Origin: an uncultured Spirochaetaceae bacterium
GTDB taxonomy: Bacteria; Spirochaetota; Spirochaetia; Treponematales; Treponemataceae
DNA length: 5,169 nucleotides
Assembly: GCA_902772605.1 (NCBI GenBank)
Contig: CACYBG010000113.1
Coordinates: 1-5,169, forward strand
Direction of reading: 5' to 3'
Of the stretch, positions 1 to 5,099 are shown in pieces (within the stretch, counting starts at the first letter, position 1; every line of letters starts with the position of its first letter). A program made the position numbers and the translations under genes. The notes below the pieces were generated by a model. It was not told the origin of the DNA. It worked only from the letters and a program-made list of their open reading frames with translations, and searched no databases.

Positions 1-28
1 ATTAATCAGAGGTTCCCAAGGATGTATT

Positions 29-1270
29 ATGATTGACGCCAAAGAAATCCGTAAGGATTTTCCGCTCCTTTCTTCGGGTGAGACCAAGGACCTCATTTAT
101 TTCGACAATGCAGCCACGACACAGAGACCGGCATGCGTGATTGAAGCCGTGGAGAATTTCTACCGCACTGCAAACGCAAATCCTCTCAGGGGTCTTTACA
201 GGCTTTCCGTCAAGGCCACGGACATGTACGAGCAGTCCAGACAGACGGTCGCACGGTTCCTCAATGCCGACGACAGGGAGATAATATTTACCAGGAATGC
301 TTCCGAAAGCCTCAATCTGGTTGCATACACATACGGACTTGAGAACGTGGGGCCGGGCGATGAGATTGTCATAACGTACATGGAGCACCATTCAAACATC
401 CTTCCATGGCAGATGCTATGCAAGACGAAGGGTGCGCGTCTCGTTTTCCTTGAGGCAGGCGATGACGGCGTAATAGGCGAGGAAGAATGGAAGTCGAAGA
501 TTACGTCCAAAACCAAGATAGTTTCGTTGACCCACGTAAGCAACGTACTTGGAATCACTAATCCGGTGAAGGAGATAGCCTCTCATGCACATGCGGTCGG
601 TAACGGCGGTAAGGGTGCCCTGGTTGTCGTTGACGGTGCACAGAGCACTCCGCACAAAAAGGTGGACGTAAAGGATCTGGGAGCGGATTTCCTTGCATTT
701 TCAGGACACAAGCTCTGCGGTCCCATGGGCATAGGGGTCCTTTACGGAAAACTGGACATACTCGAACGGATGCCGCCGTTTTTGAGGGGTGGAGAGATGA
801 TTGAGTACGTGACCCGCGATGATGCGACCTATGCAGAAGTCCCCCATAAATTCGAGGCAGGAACAGTAAATGCTTCGGGAGCCGTCGGATTGGCTGCGGC
901 AATAAGGTACATCGAAGGAATCGGGTTGGAGGACATCGAGAGGAACGAGGGAAAGCTCTGTACCATGCTGATTGAACGCATGAAGGCTGTTCCGCACGTA
1001 CACATAATCGGAAATGAAGATCCGCTCAGGCACTGCGGAATCGTTACTTTCACCATAGACGGAGTTCATCCGCACGACATTGCATCCATACTCGATACCG
1101 AGAACATTGCGATAAGGGCAGGCCATCACTGTGCACAGCCTTTGATGCAGAAGCTCGGAGTCGGAAGTACCGCCAGGGCAAGCCTTTATTTCTACAATTC
1201 GGAGAGTGAAGTGGAAGTCTTTGCCGAAAAGCTTTCAAAGGTGCGTTCCTGGATGGGGATAAAGGAATAG
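29..1270 (+). CDS. sufS: Cysteine desulfurase SufS (group II, PLP-dependent)
   Basis: Encodes a 413-residue cysteine desulfurase that converts L-cysteine to L-alanine and leaves sulfur as a persulfide on its active-site cysteine, feeding cytosolic SUF iron-sulfur cluster assembly. Visible landmarks: FDNAATTQRP near residue 25; EHHSN at 119-123 with the His that stacks on PLP; VDGAQ with Asp202; SGHK with the PLP-binding Lys228; RAGHHCAQP with catalytic Cys368; and Arg383 in TARAS. These match group II (SufS/CsdA) enzymes of about 405-415 residues, not IscS. A small glycine-rich insertion (GNGGKG, about 191-196) precedes the VDGAQ strand. The ATG start has AAGGA at 18-22, six bases upstream. 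A TAA at 3-5 in another frame may end the preceding gene, plausibly sufB or sufD, but too little is present to identify it. SufU, its usual partner, lies downstream but 331 bp away. Confidence 0.96.
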   Translation: MIDAKEIRKDFPLLSSGETKDLIYFDNAATTQRPACVIEAVENFYRTANANPLRGLYRLSVKATDMYEQSRQTVARFLNADDREIIFTRNASESLNLVAYTYGLENVGPGDEIVITYMEHHSNILPWQMLCKTKGARLVFLEAGDDGVIGEEEWKSKITSKTKIVSLTHVSNVLGITNPVKEIASHAHAVGNGGKGALVVVDGAQSTPHKKVDVKDLGADFLAFSGHKLCGPMGIGVLYGKLDILERMPPFLRGGEMIEYVTRDDATYAEVPHKFEAGTVNASGAVGLAAAIRYIEGIGLEDIERNEGKLCTMLIERMKAVPHVHIIGNEDPLRHCGIVTFTIDGVHPHDIASILDTENIAIRAGHHCAQPLMQKLGVGSTARASLYFYNSESEVEVFAEKLSKVRSWMGIKE

Positions 1271-1312
1271 GGAAACGCCGGATGCTCCGGTTATGGACAT
1301 TTCCGCGTTTTC
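1271..1312 (+). other. Stem-loop directly after sufS stop
   Basis: A perfect 5-bp stem with a 3-base loop (CCGGA-TGC-TCCGG, 1278-1290) is nested inside a second pairing of GGAAACG (1271-1277) with CGTTTTC (1306-1312), which needs one G-U wobble. It begins immediately after the sufS stop codon. Only a four-T run (1317-1320) follows, so it is not a convincing intrinsic terminator. It could attenuate read-through or protect the sufS transcript end. Confidence 0.4.
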
Positions 1313-1426
1313 ATGGTTTTATAAGGTTAAATGTCGATTTTTGCAGATTATTGAATAATCTCAAAACTGGCATTGCCTGGTAAATGCAAAACATGACATT
1401 TTTCCATTCTATGCCAATAAAACCGT
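1313..1426 (+). repeat. Nested inverted-repeat domain A in sufS-sufU spacer
   Basis: Three tiers of complementary arms are nested around one centre. GGTTTTAT (1315-1322) pairs perfectly with 1417-1424 and extends outward by a U-G wobble and an A-T pair to 1313 and 1426. GGTTAAATGTC (1325-1335) pairs at 9 of 11 positions with 1395-1405. TTTTGCA (1339-1345) pairs perfectly with TGCAAAA (1385-1391). The centre holds the palindrome at 1345-1361 and the small repeat GGCA-T-TGCC (1369-1377). The stretch has no credible gene. A structured transcript or a palindromic mobile element are the two readings; no known riboswitch class was recognised. Confidence 0.55.
1345..1361. promoter_or_regulatory. Perfect 8-1-8 palindrome, possible Fur/PerR-like operator
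   Basis: AGATTATT-G-AATAATCT is a perfect inverted repeat with a single central base. Its core has the AT-rich 7-1-7 geometry known for Fur-family operators such as those of Bacillus Fur and PerR, although the base sequence is not their consensus. Its position between two iron-sulfur assembly genes makes iron or peroxide control conceivable. It lies about 240 bp before the sufU start and about 180 bp before the best promoter candidate, which is far for a simple repressor site. It may simply be the apical hairpin (GATTA, loop TTGAA, TAATC) of the surrounding folded domain. Confidence 0.3.
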
Positions 1427-1433
1427 CCAATGG

Positions 1434-1567
1434 CGAGTTTTGAACTTGTCAATTATGGCAAAAACGGTCGGAATCGTGGTTCAGACACAAACTTGCACAC
1501 TGCGATGTTTGGGGCAGGTTCACGATGGGAAGCCGTTTTTGATATAAACTTTAATTTTCAAAACTTG
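1434..1567 (+). repeat. Nested inverted-repeat domain B (long imperfect hairpin) before sufU
   Basis: A second multi-tier hairpin. AGTTTTGAA (1436-1444) pairs perfectly with TTCAAAACT (1557-1565), extended by a wobble and a G-C pair. CAAAAACGG (1459-1467) pairs perfectly with CCGTTTTTG (1533-1541). ATCGTG (1473-1478) pairs with CACGAT (1521-1526). The tip is a 10-bp stem (1488-1497 with 1501-1511) containing one wobble, one bulged T and the loop CAC. All tiers are collinear and enclosed by one another, more than expected for a random 134-base stretch. The candidate sufU promoter overlaps the descending arm, so whether the hairpin is transcribed depends on where sufU transcripts begin. Confidence 0.55.
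1519..1548 (+). promoter_or_regulatory. Candidate extended -10 promoter for sufU
   Basis: TGATATAAA at 1540-1548 reads as an extended -10 element (TGN plus TATAAA, five of six matches to TATAAT). A weak -35-like TTCACG at 1519-1524 lies 18 bp upstream. Transcription would start near 1555 and give sufU a leader of about 45-50 bases carrying its GGAGG site. It would let sufU be expressed independently of sufS. The -35 match is poor, so this rests mainly on the -10. Confidence 0.35.
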
Positions 1568-1601
1568 ACATTCGACTTATACGACATTACCGGAGGATTA
1601 C

Positions 1602-2075
1602 ATGGATCTGAAGTCGCTTTATGCAGAAATACTCAACGAACACAATCTGAATCCCGTGCACAAGGGCGTAATGGAGGATCCGACGTTTACCCTGCAGGGC
1701 GTAAATCCAAGCTGCGGAGACAACATTTTCCTTCAGCTTAAGGTTGATGAAAACGGATTGATTTCCGACGGCACTTTCAACGGTTCCGGCTGTGCAATAA
1801 GCCAGGCGTCCGTGGACATGATGCTCGACGACATAATAGGAAAGACCAAGGATGAGGCGCTGAGGCTTGCATCCCTTTTCATGGGCATGATAAAGGGCGA
1901 GGTTACCGACGATTCCGAACTTGAGGAACTGGATGAGGCTGCATCGCTCAAGAACATAAGCTTCATGCCGGCACGCGTAAAATGCGCAGTCCTCGGATGG
2001 CACACCATGGAGGAGATGCTCAAAGGCGGACTTCAGACTGGTTCTGGCTCTGCTCCCCACTGTACCACGGAATGA
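1602..2075 (+). CDS. sufU: SufU sulfur-transfer protein (IscU/NifU-like, zinc-binding)
   Basis: Encodes a 157-residue SufU, the zinc-containing partner that accepts persulfide sulfur from SufS and passes it toward the SufBCD scaffold in SUF systems lacking SufE. The IscU-like fold carries the three conserved cysteines and the aspartate: NPSCGD (Cys38, Asp40), GSGCAISQAS (Cys64) and PARVKCAVLGWHTM (Cys128), at positions close to the Bacillus SufU ligands Cys41, Asp43, Cys66 and Cys128. The stretch at about 98-120 (IKGEVTDDSELEELDEA) corresponds to the SufU-specific insertion, and the IscU-type histidine before the last cysteine is absent. A tail of about 14 residues after the usual end contains a fourth cysteine. 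GGAGG at 1592-1596, five bases before the ATG, fixes the start. It follows sufS on the same strand but across a long structured spacer. Confidence 0.95.
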   Translation: MDLKSLYAEILNEHNLNPVHKGVMEDPTFTLQGVNPSCGDNIFLQLKVDENGLISDGTFNGSGCAISQASVDMMLDDIIGKTKDEALRLASLFMGMIKGEVTDDSELEELDEAASLKNISFMPARVKCAVLGWHTMEEMLKGGLQTGSGSAPHCTTE

Positions 2076-2176
2076 AGACTGAAAAACTTTATCAACTCGG
2101 AAAAATCGTTTATTGGCAGTGCAGTGTCAATCGACGGGCTTTCAGACTGCGGCAGGGGGTGTAGGGGCGCGCAGCG

Positions 2177-2206
2177 TTGTAAAATGACGCCTGCGTCGTT
2201 TTACAA
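2177..2206. repeat. 14-bp inverted repeat with 2-base spacer downstream of sufU
   Basis: TTGTAAAATGACGC (2177-2190), CT, then GCGTCGTTTTACAA (2193-2206). The arms match at 13 of 14 positions and the single mismatch is a G-U wobble in RNA. The stem can grow by two more pairs (2175-2176 with 2207-2208). It lies about 100 bp after the sufU stop, between convergent genes. No T-run follows on either strand, so it is not a classic intrinsic terminator. It could be a transcript-end stabiliser, a bidirectional pausing structure, a palindromic protein-binding site or a member of a dispersed repeat family. Confidence 0.65.
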
Positions 2207-2211
2207 TGAGG

Positions 2212-2256
2212 GTTACCGAACCCCGGAAGCCCCAGAAAAAAGGGTCGCCGGGTAAC
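2212..2256. other. Second stem-loop in sufU/HU convergent region
   Basis: GTTACC (2212-2217) pairs with GGTAAC (2251-2256), enclosing a C-rich then A-rich loop in which ACCC (2220-2223) can pair with GGGT (2242-2245). It starts a few bases after the larger hairpin at 2177-2206. No known RNA family was recognised, and a stem this short could be chance. Confidence 0.3.
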
Positions 2257-2303
2257 GGAGTTTCAGTCGTACTGCAGAATCATGGTCGTGCCGCCCGGAA
2301 CTC

Positions 2304-2333
2304 AAAAAAAAACCGCCCCAGGGTCGGGACGGC
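2304..2333 (-). terminator. Rho-independent terminator of the HU gene
   Basis: Read on the minus strand: CCGTCCC, loop GACCCT, GGGGCGG, then nine T residues. The 7-bp GC-rich stem contains one G-U pair (2313-2319 with 2326-2332) and the T-tract occupies 2304-2312. It begins about 20 bases after the HU stop codon, which is standard placement. On the plus strand no T-run follows the stem, so it would not stop sufU transcripts in the same way. Confidence 0.9.
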
Positions 2334-2352
2334 ATATAAAACAGGATTCATC

Positions 2353-2631
2353 CTACTTCTTGTTGACGGCATCCTTAAGTGCTTTTCCGGCGCTGAATTT
2401 AGGAGCCTTTGATGCAGGAATAACAATCTCTTCGTTTGTCTTTGGATTGCGACCTTTGCGTTCCTTTCTTTCCCCAACAGAGAAAGTTCCGAAACCAACC
2501 AGCTGAACCTTGTCACCCTTTACCAATGCAGATGTGATGGCATCGATAAAAGCCTTTACAGCTGCATCACTGTCCTTTTTCGTCATTCCGGTTGATCCAG
2601 CAATGGCATCTACCAATTCTACTCTAGTCAT
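2353..2631 (-). CDS. hup: HU family nucleoid DNA-binding protein
   Basis: A 92-residue HU-type histone-like protein (family usually about 90 residues) that binds and bends DNA as a dimer and compacts the nucleoid. The N-terminal helices start MTRVELVDAIAGSTGMTKKD, followed by the signature VQLVGFGTFSVGERKERKGRNP at about 42-63. The flexible beta-arm carries the DNA-intercalating proline (Pro63 in GRNPKT), followed by IPASKAPKFSAGKALKDAV. The context does not separate HU from IHF, but the length and single-copy look favour a homodimeric HU. GGAGA at 2638-2642 sits six bases before the ATG. It is monocistronic: its own terminator follows and a non-coding leader lies upstream. It is convergent with sufU and not functionally linked to it. 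Confidence 0.95.
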   Translation of the reverse strand: MTRVELVDAIAGSTGMTKKDSDAAVKAFIDAITSALVKGDKVQLVGFGTFSVGERKERKGRNPKTNEEIVIPASKAPKFSAGKALKDAVNKK

Positions 2632-2720
2632 AAAGATTCTCCATACAATTTTTTTGATTCCACCAAGTCAGCGGCAGAATGCAACTCTGAAACTATATAT
2701 TAAGAACAAAAAAAATTCTA
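2632..2720 (-). promoter_or_regulatory. HU leader and probable promoter region
   Basis: On the minus strand a TATATA motif (2694-2699) lies about 63 bases before the HU start codon, directly downstream of an eight-T tract (2708-2715), giving a typical AT-rich promoter look. No good -35 hexamer is seen at 16-18 bp spacing, so the exact promoter is uncertain. The resulting leader would be about 55 bases, ending in the GGAGA ribosome-binding site. Confidence 0.35.
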
Positions 2721-2794
2721 GTCCTTGAAGCCCCATTGTGGCCTTAAAGTCGTCAAATTGAGCGGTTTCGGGCGTTTTTTTTCGATTCGAAGGG

Positions 2795-2846
2795 CTTTCA
2801 TGCGCCTTCATCCGCTTTAATACGCCAAAAACAGGGCTTTAATCCG
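2795..2846. repeat. Short array of 10-bp direct repeats (CTTTMATNCG)
   Basis: Three head-to-tail 10-bp units occupy 2795-2804 (CTTTCATGCG), 2805-2814 (CCTTCATCCG) and 2815-2824 (CTTTAATACG). A fourth, CTTTAATCCG, sits at 2837-2846 after a 12-bp gap and overlaps the 3' end of the ArAE-like gene, including its stop codon. Ten bp is about one DNA helical turn. The array lies between the ArAE-like gene end and the HU promoter region. The units are short and degenerate, so function is unproven. Confidence 0.45.
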
Positions 2847-3804
2847 CATTTCCGGGTGTTTTCATGAATGCATTCTTTATGTTCAGGAACTCCTGAAGCC
2901 TTTCCAGAAGCATGAAAAGGTATGCCCTGTCCTCGAATTCGTTCCTGTCCTGAGGAAGGGGAATTTCCTTCATCTTGAGCCGGATTTCCCCCAGTTCACG
3001 GATAAGAGAGCCTGCGTCGTTGTCCCTGCGGTATTCCCGGGATGTCTTTTCAAGGAAGTCGGCTACGGTCGATGCGGTGCAGGGAACGGTCGAAATGTTC
3101 TTTACGCACTTGAACATCTCTTCAAGGATTCCCGTCTGCATTTCCCTCATGGCGACGTATCTTCCGTCGAAGGTGTCCCTGCGCGAAAACTGGTTGTTGA
3201 AGTTTTCCTCGGCCTGTTTCCGTGCATCGTACAGGCTTTCTTTCAGGGTGGAAAAGCAGTTTCCGTCGTAGTCGGGAAAGTTCGGGTCCAGTATTCTGAG
3301 CGACATGCGGTGAAGGGTAAGCCTTATAAGTTCGTCGGTCCTTTCCTTGAGGGTCTCGATGCAATCGGTCTTTTTGTGGAGGAAGATGTTTACGAGCATT
3401 CCGAATCCGACTCCAAGTGCAAAAAGCAGGGCCTCGTTCAGAATCTCCGTTGGACCTGTCTTTCCGAACGTGAGGAAATGCGATATGAGGACCGAATCCA
3501 TGGCCATTGCAGAAATCCATCCGCGCCACTGGCAGACGAGTATGAAGAGTGCAAGGTAGAGGAAAAAGACCTGAACCGTAAATCCGAGCAGATTGAACAG
3601 CAGGGACGAAATCAAAAGGGCCGCCATGAATGCAAAAAGACGTGCCGATGCAGTCCTTAGGGTCTCCTTTTTCGTAGGCTGTACGGAAAGTATTGCGACT
3701 ATGCCTGCAGAGACCGGAAACTGAAGGTTAAGTACCTGTGCCGAAAGAACAGAAAGCACTGCGGCCGCCGAAATTTTAAGCGTGTTCAACAGAAGCTTCT
3801 TCAT
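2839..3804 (-). CDS. Aromatic acid exporter (ArAE_1/FUSC-like) family membrane protein
   Basis: A 321-residue inner-membrane protein. The first ~143 residues form about six hydrophobic segments (roughly 9-27, 29-44, 55-74, 77-92, 96-112 and 120-142). A soluble, charged, mostly helical C-terminal half follows (about 145-310). This two-part layout, and the motif FPVSAGIVAILSVQPTKKETLRTA in loop one (about 29-52), match the ArAE_1 (formerly DUF939) family with its C-terminal partner domain, distant relatives of AaeB/FUSC aromatic-acid efflux proteins. The substrate is unknown and transport is not demonstrated for most members. Translation starts one base after the stop of the kinase-like gene (TGA-C-ATG), with GGAG seven bases upstream inside that gene, so the two are likely translationally linked. 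No clear intrinsic terminator follows. Confidence 0.85.
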   Translation of the reverse strand: MKKLLLNTLKISAAAVLSVLSAQVLNLQFPVSAGIVAILSVQPTKKETLRTASARLFAFMAALLISSLLFNLLGFTVQVFFLYLALFILVCQWRGWISAMAMDSVLISHFLTFGKTGPTEILNEALLFALGVGFGMLVNIFLHKKTDCIETLKERTDELIRLTLHRMSLRILDPNFPDYDGNCFSTLKESLYDARKQAEENFNNQFSRRDTFDGRYVAMREMQTGILEEMFKCVKNISTVPCTASTVADFLEKTSREYRRDNDAGSLIRELGEIRLKMKEIPLPQDRNEFEDRAYLFMLLERLQEFLNIKNAFMKTPGNAD

Positions 3805-3805
3805 G

Positions 3806-4336
3806 TCAATGCTCCGACTCGTATTTCAGGAATTCCTCCGTTTTGGACCAGTATTTGACGCCCCAGTTTTCGAAATTCCATTCCTCCATGTAGTCGTTGC
3901 ATTCATAGTCGATGTAGTAGACGAGAGAGTCATGGACAACGAAGTTCGTCGGAAAATAGTCGATGTTCGTGTTTGCCGGGTAGAGGAGCCTGCACATGTC
4001 ACGGACCTGGCCAAGGTATTCGTCCTTCATCCTGTCGCTCCGAACAAGGTCGTAAACGGTTTCTCCCTCCACGTATTCCTTCAGTATGCGTTCATTTTCC
4101 TTATCCGCGTCAATCATGGCGGGCATGCGTATGCCGATTTTCCTGAGCCTTTCATAGTCGCGAAGTTCCGATTCCATCTTGTTTCCGAACGTGTAGTAGC
4201 TGCATGGCTCGTGGTGTATCTGCTTTACGACGAATAGCTTTCCGTCACGTCCTGAAAGATACGAGTATCCGCCCTTTCCCTTTCCGAGAAGCTTCTTCAC
4301 TTCAAATTCCTTTCCGTTTACGCTTATGCTTTCCAT
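3806..4336 (-). CDS. Miniature protein-kinase-fold protein (atypical Ser/Thr or small-molecule kinase-like)
   Basis: A 176-residue cytosolic protein with compressed kinase-fold motifs: glycine-rich loop LLGKGKGGYSYL (16-27), ATP-anchoring Lys38 in FVVKQI, a candidate helix-C Glu (Glu55 or Glu57), hinge-like LKEYVEGETVYDLV (85-98), catalytic-loop-like NIDYFPTN (Asp126, Asn131, standing in for HRDxxxxN with Asn replacing His) and IDYE (Asp143, in the DFG position). At 176 residues it lacks most of the C-lobe of a classical kinase, resembling small LPS-kinase/RIO-like folds. Close relatives annotated as Ser/Thr kinases or hypotheticals occur in Clostridia and spirochaetes; no substrate is known to me. 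The chosen start at 4336 has GGAG nine bases upstream. A longer in-frame start at 4486 would overlap the methyltransferase gene and add sequence unlike the family. The next gene begins one base after its stop. Confidence 0.8.
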   Translation of the reverse strand: MESISVNGKEFEVKKLLGKGKGGYSYLSGRDGKLFVVKQIHHEPCSYYTFGNKMESELRDYERLRKIGIRMPAMIDADKENERILKEYVEGETVYDLVRSDRMKDEYLGQVRDMCRLLYPANTNIDYFPTNFVVHDSLVYYIDYECNDYMEEWNFENWGVKYWSKTEEFLKYESEH

Positions 4337-4415
4337 ACGGCCCGTCTCCAAATCCGTTTTTTTAAGTTGACAGTGAATGTAATCGCTTCCTGAACCAACC
4401 GGAAGACCTTTGTTT

Positions 4416-5099
4416 TCATTTCCGTGAAAATATGACTGCAAATTTCCCCGACGAATATATGCACTCGGAACTTTTGAATCCTGCATCGCGTATCCATTCG
4501 CATTCCTGCCTTATGCTGCATTCCCTGTCGAGCTTTTTCCGTTCAAGCCATCGAGAGTATTCCGAGTCTGAAATTCCGGACGACTTTATGCCCTGAATCC
4601 AGTACGACTCAATCTTTCCGTTCATTTCTGAATCTTCCGAGCAGAACTGGTCGTAATTTACGAATGTCCCTGAACCGGAAAGCGAGTCCGCAATTTTCCT
4701 GAAAAGATTTTTCTTTCCGTCGTGCTCAAGGTGGTGTATCGAAAGGGCTGAAATCACAAGGTCTGCATTTCCCGCGGGAAGTTCCATGGAATAGTCCATG
4801 ACTTCAAGCCTTACGTTCGGAAGACCCTTGAAGCGTTTTCCTGCAAGTTCGAGCATTTCGCCCGCAATGTCCACGAGCACGTATTCCGCATCGGGAAAAT
4901 GCCTGAACCAGAAGGAGGAAAGAAGTCCTGTTCCCGATCCAAGGTCGTAAATCCTCTTCGGTTCATGGTCCAATGCCTTTGCAGCAAAGTCTGTCGCACC
5001 TGCATAATAGTCGTCGAAGCACGGGATGAATCGCCTTCGGTTTTCATCGTATTCTGAAGCCTCAAGGTTGAACTGATTCCTAATGTCCCTTATGTCCAT
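4416..5099 (-). CDS. Class I SAM-dependent methyltransferase
   Basis: A 227-residue soluble methyltransferase of the Rossmann-like class I fold, transferring a methyl group from S-adenosylmethionine to an unidentified acceptor. Motif I is RIYDLGSGTGLLS (49-61). The acidic residue at the end of strand two is Asp77 in YVLVDIAGEML. Motif post-II is VMDYSMELP (100-108), and motif IV with the following helix is DLVISALSIHHLEHD (113-127). The entry FNLEASEYDENRRRFIPCFDDYY (10-32) is typical of a broad Methyltransf_25/12-like group common in Firmicutes and related anaerobes. The C-terminal part (about 150-227) would form the substrate lid and gives no clear clue. GGAGG six bases before the ATG supports the start. 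The kinase-like gene starts 79 bp downstream on the same strand, so they may share a transcript. Confidence 0.88.
   Translation of the reverse strand: MDIRDIRNQFNLEASEYDENRRRFIPCFDDYYAGATDFAAKALDHEPKRIYDLGSGTGLLSSFWFRHFPDAEYVLVDIAGEMLELAGKRFKGLPNVRLEVMDYSMELPAGNADLVISALSIHHLEHDGKKNLFRKIADSLSGSGTFVNYDQFCSEDSEMNGKIESYWIQGIKSSGISDSEYSRWLERKKLDRECSIRQECEWIRDAGFKSSECIYSSGKFAVIFSRK

Noticed and set aside
1565..1570. Consensus -35 TTGACA before sufU
   Set aside because: No -10 hexamer lies 16-18 bp downstream; that position falls in the ribosome-binding site. It is better seen as part of the repeat motif.
1430..1741. 103-residue open frame spanning the spacer and the start of sufU
   Set aside because: It lacks a convincing Shine-Dalgarno site, overlaps sufU in another frame and encodes a low-credibility protein. 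The region is better explained by inverted repeats.
2193..2290. Short matches to cloning-vector lacZ-alpha flanks (CGTCGTTTTACAA and AATCATGGTC)
   Set aside because: The matches are only 10-13 bases, in the wrong order and spacing for a pUC-type vector, and the first is one arm of a native inverted repeat. Vector contamination is unlikely.
2353..2720. Archaeal origin suggested by the TATA-like motif and frequent ATA/AGG codons
   Set aside because: Strong bacterial ribosome-binding sites, an intrinsic terminator with T-tract and the SufS-SufU pair fit a bacterium better.
2761..2791. Possible plus-strand terminator with eight T residues at 2775-2782
   Set aside because: The bases before the T-run do not form a stable stem, and no plus-strand gene ends nearby. 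The 5-1-5 palindrome TTCGATTCGAA follows the run instead of preceding it.
4337..4486. Longer N-terminus for the kinase-like gene
   Set aside because: It would overlap the methyltransferase 3' end by 71 bp. The ATG at 4336 has a good ribosome-binding site, and the family-like sequence begins there.
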